A stretch of DNA of 64,000 nucleotides from Limnomonas spitsbergensis (GCA_037349105.1 JAYJMM010000103.1:2914001-2978000), one strand, 5' to 3'. Shown: positions 9,780-20,699, counted from the stretch's first letter. The notes: generated by a model from the letters alone, not told the origin. Made by a program: numbers and translations.

Positions 9780-10165
9780 ATGCGAGGTGGAGGGCATTGG
9801 GAGGGCTATTGTAAGCACATGACAGCGACCAGAATGGTATTATTACGGTGGCAGCTGCCAGATATCTGCAGTAATACCTCAGCCTGCTGTGGTGTGAGTG
9901 TTCAAAAAAAGGTCATGCAGATGGGGGGGCCTGCAAGCGCAAATGACCGCGATCAGAATGGGCTTCACGTAGTCGAAGCCGAAGTTATACCTCAGCGGTG
10001 ATGTCGCCAATCTGGATTTTGGCCACCTCCACGGGGGCAGGCTTGGCTAGGGGGGCTTGGGACTTAGGGACTTGGAAGCAAAGATCTGCCACGGGAACAG
10101 CAGGCCCAACAGGAGCAGGCCCATGCCCATCATTGAGATCAAGTTGGCCCAGGATTTTCACACGT
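9780..10165 (-). pseudogene. Exon-like paralogous segment (related to 31790-32125)
   Basis: On the - strand a continuous frame reads PAVPVADLCFQVPKSQAPLA and then KPAPVEVAKIQIGDITAE, ending at GAG followed by gtataa, which could be a donor. A related segment, FDYVKPILIAVICAC, lies further on, interrupted by frame changes. Homologous DNA occurs at 31790-32125 and 52695-53030, where the matching phrase is VEEAKFQVGDINAK. In those copies one C is missing before the V-E codons, so the frame is broken. I do not recognise the protein. The pattern suggests fragments of a duplicated gene. Confidence 0.4.
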
Positions 10166-10236
10166 AAATTCTTCTGAAGTTTCGTGGTCTTCTATCTAGC
10201 TTGATTTACATGTCATGATTTTTTCGCCTTTGGCAG

Positions 10237-10546
10237 ACGCTGGGGAGGAAGGGCGAAGGTCTAGCCAAACGGCATTTGCTGTGCCATCTCGACTGCCTTG
10301 ATCGGCTGCTGGATCCATTTAATGTGCAGGCAGCAAGTTGTAGATATGTGAGTGTTCGTCAGAGACGGCCGAGCTTGGAATCGCCTGCACGACCGTTCGA
10401 GGCCCCCTCGTTCATTTCCCTCCATGCCACGGTCCTGGCGTCTCGGCACTACAGGAACGGTACCTTGAAGACGGAAGATGGTGTCACACTGGCTGCGGAG
10501 GGCCAGCTTGGCTTGTTTGAGGGATCGACCTTCCTGTGGTTACCTG
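10237..10546 (+). CDS. Candidate coding exon, unrecognised
   Basis: After a good acceptor (cctttggcag, ending 10236) the + strand stays open for 310 nt up to a strong donor, cctg|gtgagt at 10547. The start reads TLGRKGEGLAKRHLLCHLDC and the end GQLGLFEGSTFLWLP. I cannot match it to a family, and I see no partner exon that joins it with confidence. It is not present in the corresponding place of the later units, so it may be unit-1 specific or spurious. Confidence 0.25.
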
Positions 10547-10594
10547 GTGAGTTTGAGGGGGTGTTATGTATTGTAAGGAATAGTGTGTCCCGAG

Positions 10595-10705
10595 AGCCAT
10601 GTAGAGACCCATGTGACCTATGCAGAGGCACAAGTGCCCCATGCAGAAGTCCCTGCAGAGGCCCATGCAGAGGCCCATGTGACCCTTGCAGAGGTGCCAG
10701 CCTGC
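10595..10705. repeat. Short degenerate repeat of GCAGAGGCCCAT
   Basis: Words such as gcagaggcccat, gtagagacccat and gcagaggcacaa recur about every 12-15 bp. The block lies in unit-1 spacer DNA. Confidence 0.5.
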
Positions 10706-10834
10706 TGAATCCTCGGCAGATATGTAGCAACACGCTGACCAGGTGAAAAGCTTCATCCCGCGATCCTTTGGAGCCTGACGAATCAAGGAACGCAGATACG
10801 CTGCAGCTGCTGCACATGCTGTTGTGATCACTGC

Positions 10835-11280
10835 TGCCTAACGAAGCAGCAGCAGTGGTCACATCAGCAGCAGCAACAGCATTAAACGCAACAACAGCCA
10901 CAACAGTGCTCAAAATTGCTGGTGCAGGATGGATCACAGCAACAGCAGTAACGATCCCAACAAAAGCAGCTGCAATGATCGCAACAGCAACGATCACAAC
11001 AACAGCACCTGCAGCTGTGGTCACGACACAACAACTGAAGCGGTGATCACAACAACAGCAGTGACAGCAGTGACTTTAACAACAGCAATAAGAGTGATCA
11101 CAACCACATGAGGAACAACAGTGTTCAAAACAGCAACAGCAATGATCACATCAAAGGCAACAGCAGTGAAAAGATTAAGAGCAACTGCGACAGGGATCAC
11201 AACAATAGCAACTACAACAGTGGTCACAACAAAAACAGCAGCAACAGTGCCTGCAAGAAGCGGCAACACTGCTCATGCCT
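10835..11280 (-). repeat. CAACAG/GATCACAACA-rich block, inverted relative to units 2 and 3
   Basis: The + strand is built from degenerate acaacagcagtgatcac-like words. Its reverse complement matches the + strand at 32825-33222: both read AVAFDVIIAVAVLNTVVPHV in translation and share gcaccagcaatt(t/c)tgagcactg. The DNA on each side of the block keeps the same orientation in all units, so this is a local inversion. The Val/Ala-rich and Thr/Asn-rich open frames are by-products of the repeat; I do not call a gene. Confidence 0.75.
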
Positions 11281-11285
11281 GTATG

Positions 11286-11895
11286 GGTGATAGGGATCAT
11301 TATGAACTGGTGTTTGCAGGCTGGGTCATATGTGCCATTGATATATTATATATAAGACACGATGCCCTGTACCCCCCCGGGACACAGGACTTGACGTAGC
11401 TAAAATGTAGCTGAAGTGCACTGGAAACGACATTTGTGCCGAATGCCTCGCTCCCAAGGACGTGTTCCGCTGGAGCCCAGGCTCACCCAACCACCCTCTT
11501 CTGTCTGGTCCGGCTGCCCTTCAAACAAAACTCATTCTGCTTCCCTTACCCCCCACCCACCCTCCTAATCCTCCTCCTACCTATCAACAGAGGATATTGT
11601 TGCTCCTTCCCTTCCATCCTCCATGACTCCAGCTACTGTCTCTCACCCTCTAAAATCTACGCTTCATTTCTTACACCCTTTTAAATCCTCTGCTCTCCCC
11701 TCACCTGTTGATCCCTTTCCCTGGCCAGGTATGGTGGAAAGTGCACTTTTGCTCATGGGCCTGCAGAGCTGCGGACTGTGGGCGGCGGCGCGGCTGGTGG
11801 CGGAGGTGCGGCTGGAGACAGGTGGGGCGAGGAGGAGCAGGAGAAACAGGCGGAATCGTAGGCCATTGCAGAACGGGGGGCTCTGGCACTGGGAT
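11286..11895. other. Unit-1 spacer with conserved pyrimidine-rich segment
   Basis: No confident gene is seen. About 11575-11690 (tcctacctatcaacag, then ccatgactccagctactg and ctaaaatctacgcttcattt) is well conserved with 33235-33370 and 54140-54275. The remainder diverges: unit 1 has a G-rich stretch (11740-11890) before the 31-bp minisatellite. Confidence 0.45.
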
Positions 11896-12580
11896 GTCTG
11901 CTAGATCTGCAGGATCAGCCACCAATGGCAGATCCTGCAGATCTGGACTGAAGCTATAGTGGATTCTGCAGATCCGACTGAAGCAATAGTAGATCCTGTA
12001 GATCTGGACTGAAGCAAAAGTAGATTCTGCAGATCTGGACTGAAGCAATAGTGGATTCTGCAGATCTGGACTGAAGCAAAAGTGGATCAAGTAGAACTGG
12101 ACAGAAGGAATAGTGGTTCATGCAGATCTAGACTTAAACAATAGTGTATGATGCAGATCTGGACTGAAACAATAGTGGATCATGTAGATCTGGACTGAAA
12201 CAATAGTGGATCCTGCAGATCTGGACCTAAACAATAGTGGATCATGTAGATCTGGACTGAAACAATAGTGGATCCTGCCGATCTGGACTGAAACAATAGT
12301 GAGTACTGCGAATCTGGACTGAAACAATAGTAGATCCTGCAGATCTGGACTGAAACATCAGTGGATCCTGCAGATCTGGACTGAAACAATAGTAGATCCT
12401 GCAGATCTGGACTGAAACAGTAGTGAGTACAGTGGATCTGGACTGAAACAAGAATGGATCTTGTAGATCTGGACTTAAACAATAGTGGATCCTGCGGATT
12501 TGTACTGAAACAATAGTGGATCATGCAGATCTGGACTGAAGCAATAGTGGATCATGCAGATCTGGACTGAAAGAGACAGT
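11896..12580. repeat. 31-bp minisatellite, about 21 units
   Basis: The unit of 31 bp starts agatctggactgaaacaata and continues gtggatcctgc. About 21 tandem copies show scattered substitutions (gatcatgt, gagtactg). Because 31 is not a multiple of three, the frame rotates with every unit, which produces long but meaningless open frames on the - strand. Units 2 and 3 keep only about two copies at the same place. Confidence 0.9.
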
Positions 12581-13069
12581 GAATGCTGGTAGCATAGCCT
12601 TTGCTCAGATAGCATGATCTGTCACATCTGCTGTAACAACCTTGCCTGCCTGTTATCGAGAGACACCAGTGTGTCCATACTTTTCAATACATGTCTTGAT
12701 CATACTTTTCTAGCTAGCGGCACCTCCTAGCTGTCAGGAGTTCGCCTGTTTCACGGCCGGGCCCGTTCTCCCGGCATAATAGACACGCCTGTTTGTATTT
12801 TGAGGATATGGGTGCCGGCATGATGGGCATGACTGTTTGCACAGCTTGGAAGATCTGCTCGCTTGATCTTGAAATGTCAAAAGCATCTCATCCGTGTCTA
12901 GATATGATTCATATGAAATATAATGCTCTCCACCCCGTTCAACTACCCTGTCCCAGGCCAATGCTGCCAATACGGTCTTCGCCAGCCATACCGCCGCCAG
13001 CCTCGCTGCCAGTACTCTGGCCCTGGGCTGAGGCTGCAGTACTCTCCTGCCACGATTTTGCCTGGCCAG
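12581..13069. other. Unit spacer 5' of the kinase-like gene
   Basis: This is homologous to 33450-34094 and 54355-54999, with many small differences. It presumably holds the 5' end or first intron of the kinase-like gene. I cannot point to a start codon that is conserved between copies. Confidence 0.4.
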
Positions 13070-16000
13070 CAGCGGCATTTGGCCGGGAAGCCCAGCCACA
13101 GTCTTGCCGCAGCAGCATGGTCCAATGCCGGTGCCACTGCATCGACCAACGTAGCTGCTTTTAAGGTGATTTGTAAGCCGGGTTCCAGGCATACCGTGGA
13201 TCCACTTAACCTCCGCTCGTAATTAAATAATTATTGGGGTGCGCGGACATGGGTGCGCGCTAATATTAATTTAAAAATTGCCGTTGTGCGGAGCGTCAGT
13301 CAGGTGCCCAAACAACTATTTTGGGGGTGCGCGGTATGAATTAAAAACAGCATGCTTTACAAAAATTTGCGCGCTAGCGCGCGACTGTTTGATTCGACAT
13401 CCGTTCAGTCATCCTTGTCATGTGTGCCCAAATAGCACTGCATGGTAACAGTACTGATGACTCAGATGAGCACTACCGGTACTCATAGGTAGCATACCTG
13501 GCTGGACATGCTGAACATTGACAGGGTTCGATCCGCAGACCTCAGGGTGGACTGCCAAGTTCCGTAGGACCACTGAGCCCCCCGGGCCCCAATAGCCACA
13601 TGTTTCTTCAGCCAGGAACCGGAGGAGGAGGAGGACGACTACGGTATGCAATCCTTACTAGCATCAAACGAAGTTTTCACTTAGTTTGACTGTACTGGCT
13701 GAAAGTGCTGCGCGGACGGAAATTTAAATTATTTCCAGTGATGCGCGATGTTTAATCAAAGTTCGTGCTGCGCGACGTTAATTTAAACTAAAATTTCGTC
13801 GCTGCGCGACCGTTTCTTAAATTCTTTTTGGGATGTGCGGCCGGAAAAAAAAATCTTTTTTTTGGGGTGCGCGGAGTTAAAGTGTTGTTACGATATTTTA
13901 CGATAAGTATGTTGCTGCGGTGGGGGCTGTGGGGTGGCGCCTTAAAAGGTGGAAGAGACCAGTACTCCTACAGAACACCGGGGGCCGTTAAATGCAGGGC
14001 AAATGGGAGAGAGCCCGTTGCACCGGTAGTAGAGTAGGCCGATACGAGAGGGCATGATGTCGATTTAAGCTATTCGCTTTTGTTCTGCCACCACATCGGC
14101 CAATGCAGCAGTATCCCAGGTGATTTGCATCCAGTTTGAGATATGGGGGATGGAGATGGGGGGGGCACAAGGACTCCTGCGATTAGGTGCTGAAGTGCAG
14201 AGCGAGTGCATTCATGGGGGAGCGCCAATTTCTCCTTTCATCTGTTCTGCTAAGCAAGTCTTTTTCGTTGAACCTTTGCAGCGGGAGGAGGTGACCTACA
14301 TCGACCGCATCCGTGCAGTGAGCGGCATGCTGAGGATCGGCAACACCGCGTTGGTGGAGCACCGGCAGGCTGTGCAGCATGCGGCCATAGCAGCCATCAA
14401 GGGTGGTGTCGCCTTCCGAGCTCACCTTTTCGCGGATGATGTCGAGTGTTATCAGTCTGTTAAAGCCAGCTTGACAGCGGCGGTTGCATCTGCGGCGCTC
14501 GGTTGAGGTATTGTTTCCTTAGTTTTGTTCAGTTTTTCAAAGAACGGGTCTTCTGCATGCATCCTGTTCCGATATTTTATCAGGAGGAAGCAGGCCGGTT
14601 CTTGACTGTGCTAAAGGCTTGAAGAGGAGAGGCTGCTTGCACTCAGAACCTCGGAATAGTCTGGCAGATTACAGATTTGTGGTCCATGAGGTGATGAGGC
14701 TCTAAAAGGGTGCTTGAGAGATGCAACATTCCGGTAGTGTAATACGAGGTGTAATATCCCGTTTCGGGCAAAGCACAACGTCATGTGCACATGCAGATAT
14801 GGAGAGTCAACGGGTAAAGCGTGCATGGAGATAAGGTACCGGAAAGACTTGCTTTCCATTTGGTTCATGGTGGCCAATTTTTTAAAAACACCAGTATGTG
14901 TTGGAGAGATCCATGCAGCCCACGTCCAGAGCCAGTACATCTGTGTTGAGAGCATGCTCAGTGTATGTCACAGCATCACGGAGGAGGTAGGCCAGGGCAA
15001 GAACACGTCGGGGAAGCACTTGGTTAAATGTGCGGGCGCTGCCACACACTTCCACCAGCTGTACCAGGCTGAGCAAGGGTGGGATGCACTTGCTTTCGTG
15101 GACTGTGTTGTGGGCATTGTTGATGGTGGGGCTCTAGGGATTCTGAGGAGCCTGTCTCGTTTGCCTTTCCGGCCTCCCCTTTCGGTCATCTCCTTCCTTT
15201 TTTGCCCCCTTGGTAGTTTCTACAGTTGGGCGCCCAGGCAGCCGAGCTTTGAGCGGGCCCAGAGGTGTAACGTTATTGACTTGGTTAAATGTTAAGAACG
15301 GTGTTCATTTCCACATGTCACAACGTTACACCTCTGGGCCCGCTCAAAGCTCGGCCGCGTGGGCGCCCAACTGTTTAGATGGGAGAAAAAAAGGAAGAGG
15401 GGGCAGGAACAAAAGGAAAGGCCGGGAAGGCAAAGAAGACCGAGTCAGACACCTGATACACTTGAGCCCTCAACAAAGCCTACAGAACAACAAGAAAAAT
15501 TCCACAAAAGCAAGCGAATCCCTCCCCTGCTTGGCCGCGAGGGCGCCCCACTGATGAGAAGGGAGAAGAGAAGAAACAAAAATGGGGCAAAAAAATGTCA
15601 AATTTCCACATGTACCGGGATGGTACGGCTTGCAAGTCGAAAAGGAAGACGGGCGCCAGTCATCGGTTTCAGGATTCAGCGACAGTCGCTGTATTCAAGC
15701 ACCCTCTATCCGCGATCCTTACATTAACATTGTTCTTGAAATCTTTAACTTTGAATTTTGATCGATGCCTTACGAAAGGAAGGCGCCAGACATATGGGGA
15801 CCCATGATTCGTATCCAGCTGGTAAGCAGCTCCAATTTGATTTCATGTCCAACCATGTATGCAAGTGACACGTTGCAATGAATCCCCACCATCCACCCCT
15901 GGAGCCAGCCAGCCAGGGGTGCCATGCGACTGGCACCGTGACAAACATCCGCATTGGCACATGCAGTTCGAAATCTGCCTCGATATGCAGTGCTCTGTCG

Positions 16001-19000
16001 TCTAGATTCGTCTCATTGCTCATATCTGCTGTTCGTAGGATATGGCTGAGGTAAAGAGGGCTGAGTTAGAGAGGGCTGAGGTAAGCCAGGCTTCCCCTCG
16101 CTCCTGCGGCATTTCGATGGCGGTCTCGAGCAACTGGTTGGCGCCTCGCTCCAGATTTCGGAATCCATGATTTCCGTATCCCTGCATGTCCACGTAATTT
16201 TTGCGCCCCCTCCTTTCCTGGCCTGATCCATTCCTCACTCTGCAGGCGCCCACTGCGGCGGGCGCCTCTTCCGCGTCGTCAGCAATCTCGGTGCTTGGCA
16301 CGGACATTGAGTACAACAGCAGGTAGGACAGTCGACGACCATTATTCCGATAACAGGCAAGGCGGAAGCAGAAGCCGTCAGCTAGAAGCACCTGGTTAGA
16401 AGGCATGCATGCATGACTAGATTGGGTTCACTTTCGTTCAGTTGCCCAACATCCTAGTACTGGCACCCGTACGTACGGTATTGCGATGATTTGCCCTGAA
16501 TTTTGCCTTCGATTATGATTCTGCATTCATATCAATAAACTTTTCTCTTCCATCATGTCCTGCTTCGCAGTGGGGACCAAACGAACACTCAGAAGCTGCA
16601 GGAGATTGTGCAGCAGCAGGTCCATGATGAACAGCTCCAGGCCCTACGTAAGAAGCTAGACACCACAACTAGCATGCTTGCGCTCTGGGAGAAAAAAGCC
16701 AAGGGTCAGCAGGAGAAGCTGGCGCGTCAGGAGGAGGAGCTGTCATACTTGAAGGGCCGTGTCAACAAGCTGGAGGAGGAGGCTGCCTCGGCACGGCTGC
16801 ATGCCATGAAGCGTGTCGGCATCAGCGGCCTGTCACCTGGCATGGGGGTACCCTTCGCCAAGGGAGGTAACGGCGACGTGTACGCGCTTGACTTCGAGGG
16901 CAAGCCGACGGCGTGCAAGCTCGCTCAGGTGAACAGGCCTGATCTGCGCTATCTAGGGGTTTGCTAGGTATTGTTGATACCTTGTTGATGGCAGTTCAGT
17001 CTAGTGAAACACTGAAAACAAATGTTAGGTTAATAAGGCTTTGTGTCAATCGAGGCGGTACCCTCCTCGCCCTGCTGCCCATTGCCTCCCTGCCCTTGCC
17101 GCTTGTTCAACTCCCCCCCTCCCACCCTCCTCCCTTGCCGACCTAGCCGGGCCAGGCGAGTGTCATTTGGCTTGAGGTGGACATTCTGCAGCTGGCACGT
17201 GGCAAAGGCGACCGAGTCCCCCAGATCTACGCGCTGGTTGTGGACGACTTCCTGGGTCTGACTGATCAGGCCCCCATCATAGGGTACCTGATGGAGCTGA
17301 TGGATGGCTCAGTCAGGGACCTGCTGGTGGACAGGTAAAAAACAGGAACTAAGGTTTTCTCCTCAAACAAAAGCTTGTTGAGCAGTATTACCTCTTGATT
17401 TCAGTTTGAACCTGGCCTACTCATGATGGATTGCCACACTCTCTGTAGTTTCCTTTCCCGTTCATCCGTTTCGGCTGTTTTTCTCGTTCCTTCCCTCCTG
17501 AACCTCAGCTTTGGCATAGCTCTCATCCAGCTAGCAGCCGGGCATGCACGTCCATAGCGATGTTAGCATTGTCCCCACCCCTGACATGGCATGCTGCATC
17601 TCCTCTACTTCGCAGCCCATCACGCACCCCCCGCATGGTGATCGACACCTTGCGCAAGTGCGCCACTGCCCTCATGTACTTCCACCGCCACGGCTTCCTC
17701 CACTTGGACATCAAGACGTGCAACTTCCTCTTCAAGAGGAGGGTTGACACCAACGGGCAGGAAAGGGTGGTCGTGAAGGTGAGCAGGCATATATACACAT
17801 TTGTGTGGAGTGCTGCTAACGGTTCAGCTACATTTCAGCTACGTTGTGGCCTACAGCCAAGAGGGGGCAAAGTGCAGCATGCCCTGCTGCTTATTGCACA
17901 GTGAATGAGCACAGTGAATGAGCACAGTGAATGAGCACAGTGAATGAGTAACCTATATCTTCCGTAAATTATCCAAACCCTCATTCCTCCATTTCTGTTT
18001 GACTTGTGCAGCTGGGAGATGCGGGAGCTTCACAGCGCGCTGACAAGGACGGCAATGTGCCATCACCCACGGGTGGCACATACATTTACAGCGCCCAGGA
18101 ATGCTTGGTCGAGGGGAGAAAGGTGAGGGAATGTGTGAAGCTCACTTTATCAGGCTGGGCCATCTGATCTTCTTAAGCACACATCTAGCACAGCAGACTT
18201 TCAAAACAGTGGTGTCATACCAGTAGGCAGGGTGGCATCATGGGTGGGTGGGGAGATGCGTGAAGCTCAGAACGGTCGGGCCAGCAATGAGCAGAAAACT
18301 GGGGACTGAGTGTCATCAGCACTTGCACACATATGTTGTCACAACCCCATCCACTTCCCCCCCTCCAGGTTTCTGCGGCTGCCGATGTCCTGGCATTCTG
18401 CAGGATGCTGCTGTCCGTCCTGAACTGCGAGATGGAGCCTTTCTACAACAATCTTTGCACGGCCATGGCGGCTGGGCAGACCCATGCCGAGGCCATGGAG
18501 GACATGATTGCAAAACTCAGGACGGGCTCTGAGCCGGCCCTGTACCTCATCCCAGCCAAGCTGGCGGCCTTTGGCACCGAGGGTGCTGAGGCCCTACACC
18601 GCCTTGTGCACCGTGGCCTGGTGAGGGACCCGAGTCAGCGACCAGGCATGGCAGAGATTGAGGCAGAGCTGTGCCGCGTCTTGACGGTGCTGCCGGGTGA
18701 TGCCAGCGCGGCCATGCAGCCTGCAAACCTGATCAACGAGCCTCCCCCGCTGGCCCAGCACTCAGCACCAGCCATGGACCCAGCATCCATGCCCCTTCTG
18801 GACACCGAGCCCAACCTGCTGACCAGGGCCTCAGCACCCGTGCGCCTTCTGGACACGGAGCCCAACCTGCTGACCAGGGACCCAACGGCCACCCGATACG
18901 CAGCACTGCTGACCAGGGATGCAGCACCGGCTAAGGATCCAGCACCCGCACCCCTCCTGGACAACGAGTCCTTCCCACTGCATTCCATTGCCGAGGCCCC

Positions 19001-19298
19001 CCTGACCCCTCTGTTTGAGCTGGCTATGTCGGTGGTGGCGTCTTCGCGACCGCACATGTTCATCACTGTGCCTGGCCTGAAGGGCATTCAGCCCCTCTCT
19101 GCATCTCCTGAAGAGGCGTCTGAAAGCCAGGAGGGGTCCTCCGGATCCTCTGTGGAGACATTCTCTGACCCGAGACAGTGCGAGACTCAGCCTTCTGAGC
19201 CGTCATGGGGCAGCAGCCACGAGAATTACAGCAACGCTTCGTCACCTGAGCAGCTAGCAGAGTCCCTGCTATGCTTGCTTCTGCCAAACAGGCGGTAG
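13070..19298 (+). CDS. Coiled-coil protein kinase-like gene, copy 1
   Basis: Exons by splice signals: 13070-13165 (possible), 14282-about 14506 (3' end uncertain; 14317 is an alternative donor), 16039-16080, 16246-16322, 16571-16928, 17156-17334, 17616-17778, 18012-18122, and 18369-19298 ending in TAG. The 16039-19298 exons join in phase to 619 residues. Order of parts: Glu/Lys/Gln-rich coiled coil; glycine loop FAKGGNGDVY (first Gly replaced by Ala); Lys in TACKLA; hinge GYLMELMDGS; catalytic loop HLDIKTCNFLF (Asp and Asn kept, Arg replaced by Leu); LGDAG in place of DFG; SAQE in place of APE; helix DVLAF and DPSQRPGM; then a Pro/Ser-rich tail with repeats of LLDTEPNLLTR. It probably phosphorylates Ser/Thr proteins, but the DFG and RD changes leave activity uncertain. 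A phase-0 route from the 14282 exon to 16039 is not certain. A TGTAA poly(A) signal candidate lies at 19991 and another at 20240. Confidence 0.75.
13194..13892. mobile_element. Insertion specific to unit 1, AT-rich ends, tRNA-like core
   Basis: Units 2 and 3 read ccaggcatattttgaagtat at this point. Unit 1 has about 700 extra bp between ccaggcata and atattttacgataagtat, with a possible 3-bp ata duplication. The insert contains repeated words around ggggtgcgcgg (about 13229, 13323, 13863) and tgctgcgcgac/tgatgcgcgat at 13700-13810, mixed with AT-rich aatttaaa tracts. I find no coding sequence. It could be a non-autonomous element or a composite of several insertions. Confidence 0.5.
13510..13592 (-). 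other. tRNA-like segment, possible SINE promoter
   Basis: On the - strand the sequence reads ggggctcagtggtcctacgg, resembling a tRNA A box (D-arm with ctcagtggt), and about 50 bp later gcggatcgaaccctg, resembling a B box (GGTTCGAnTCC with mismatches). I cannot fold a full acceptor stem by eye, so this is more likely a tRNA-derived SINE head or decayed tRNA than a functional tRNA gene. Confidence 0.35.
15032..15278 (+). mobile_element. 5'-truncated retrotransposon tail, + orientation, in kinase copy 1
   Basis: A 14-bp perfect direct repeat, acttggttaaatgt, lies at 15018-15031 and 15279-15292 and marks the target-site duplication. The insert encodes GAATHFHQLYQAEQGWDALA, the same C-terminus as the large element at 6566-9701, followed by its 3' untranslated end aggtgtaacgttattg. 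The length is about 247 bp. It sits in the long intron before the exon at 16039. Confidence 0.85.
15319..15601 (-). mobile_element. 5'-truncated retrotransposon tail, - orientation, in kinase copy 1
   Basis: A 12-bp perfect direct repeat, atttccacatgt, lies at 15307-15318 and 15602-15613. The 283-bp insert carries the bipartite 3' untranslated region of the large element in reverse, starting cacaacgttacacctctggg. It lies tail to tail with the + oriented insert, about 40 bp away, so the two ends form an inverted repeat of roughly 50 bp per arm (15224-15374). Confidence 0.85.
17821..17950. repeat. Dispersed intronic repeat plus 13-bp tandem repeat
   Basis: The segment ttcagctacatttcagctac, then gttgtggcctacagccaaga and ccctgctgcttattg, closely matches 553-630 in the first gene's intron. 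It also occurs in the same intron of kinase copies 2 and 3. It is followed by four copies of gtgaatgagcaca (17900-17948). This looks like a dispersed element family. Confidence 0.7.
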
Positions 19299-20699
19299 TG
19301 GGTGGTGGCAGAGATCCAGTTACAGCCATGCAAATAACACCTACTAGTATGCCTTTGCTTGAGTGTTAGGTGGACCAATGTGAATTCGCCATATGTGACG
19401 TTTCTTTGCGCCCTGCTCCATGCATCATGCTGACATGCTCCATGCTTGTTACTCCATGCATCTTATACAGTGCAACATGCGCTTTTGCGTTGTGCATATT
19501 ATTCCATGAGTATGCATCATGCGCCATGTATCGCTCGCCAATGTGATTTCCAGTCTTTGAGGCAGCGGGGAGTTGTTGCTTGGGCTGCAGCGATTTCGTA
19601 AATTCTGATCACCTTGTGACATACTAGTGCGTCCCAGTAAATATCTTATCTGGCTACCACTGTATAGCCTGTGTATTTGTGTGAACAATGTATGGACTGG
19701 GAAGGGTTGTGTTGGATGATTTTGTGTTATGGTTTCTGAAATTACTGCTATCGTGAAATACCGGTATGCTAGCTAGGAATCCACTGCCACTCCCTGTTGT
19801 CCAGCATGAGCATCATCTTGAATGGGCGTGTATGTTTGATTCCTCTCTCGGTAATCTTTTCCCCCCCAAAACATGGGTTGATACTTTTGCCATGACATTT
19901 TGCCCAATTTGGTAACACTTGCAAATCTGTCCACGGGTTCCAAGCGTTTATAGTTGGAGACATCATGTCTCTACCCCGGTACGTATGCTCTGTAATTTTG
20001 GTTATGTTCTTTTGGTTCTGTACTTTTGGTTCTGTACTTTTGGTTCGGGACTCCTGGTTCTGTACTTTTGGTTCGGGACTCCTGGTTCTATACTTTTGGT
20101 TCGGGACTCCTGGTTTTGTACTTTTGACTTTGTACTGATTATGGGATTGGCCTGTTTTTGCCCCTATGTTTGTTGACCCCTGGTGTTAAATATTTGTCCT
20201 GGGGCCTGCCTGGTGCCAGAAGACTACACAAGTCGGACTTGTAAATTATATTTTCTGACCTTGTTAATCGTCTGAAAACCTCACTGAGTGTCGCCGCACA
20301 CGACTCCTAAGTAGGGCCACACAGCACCGGAGCCTCCTTTCACAATCTGCTACACCCTTGCTGCTCTGTGGACAGTCGGAGGATAAGGCTCGCATGTCAG
20401 CTTGAATGGCAAAAGTACTGTCCCCCGACTCACACGTTTTTATTCAATACAGAAGTAGATATTTCCCCGAGGCTGCGAGCTGCGGCTGAATGCCACTCCG
20501 CCAGCCCTGGCCTCAAGCACAGCTTGCACAAGCCAAGCTTACATAGGTTCAATAAGGAGGACTGGTTTCACACATATTGCAAGCCCACCTGAGAGACCCG
20601 CCCACCCAACACAAGAGTATTGAGCACCTGGGCTCCCCGCACAAATCTGAAGACATCACATTTAAAAACGCCCCCGCACACAACTTGCTATTTGCACAC
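19299..20699. other. 3' flank of kinase copy 1
   Basis: This is probably the 3' untranslated region and downstream spacer. 19400-19540 is rich in ccatgcatcatg words. At 19995-20136 a 14-bp unit (ttttggttctgtac, alternating with tcctggttctgtac and ttttggttcgggac) repeats about ten times. TGTAA occurs at 19991 and 20240. I see no gene in 20140-20700. Confidence 0.5.

Noticed and set aside
10855..11290. Long Thr/Ala- and Val-rich open frames on both strands
   Set aside because: They are explained by the degenerate CAACAG/GATCAC repeat. Composition is the only signal, and frames are open on both strands at once.
12118..12524. Repeated SRSAGSTIVSVQI-type peptides on the - strand
   Set aside because: The 31-bp minisatellite rotates frame with every unit and creates these frames. 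There is no start context and no domain.
12734..13192. A - strand open frame of about 150 residues opposite the kinase 5' region
   Set aside because: Its counterpart in units 2 and 3 differs by frame changes and has no shared start or motif. The + strand shows a better splice-bounded frame there.
13510..13592. Functional tRNA gene
   Set aside because: Only A-box- and B-box-like parts are recognisable; no complete cloverleaf with matching acceptor stem could be traced.
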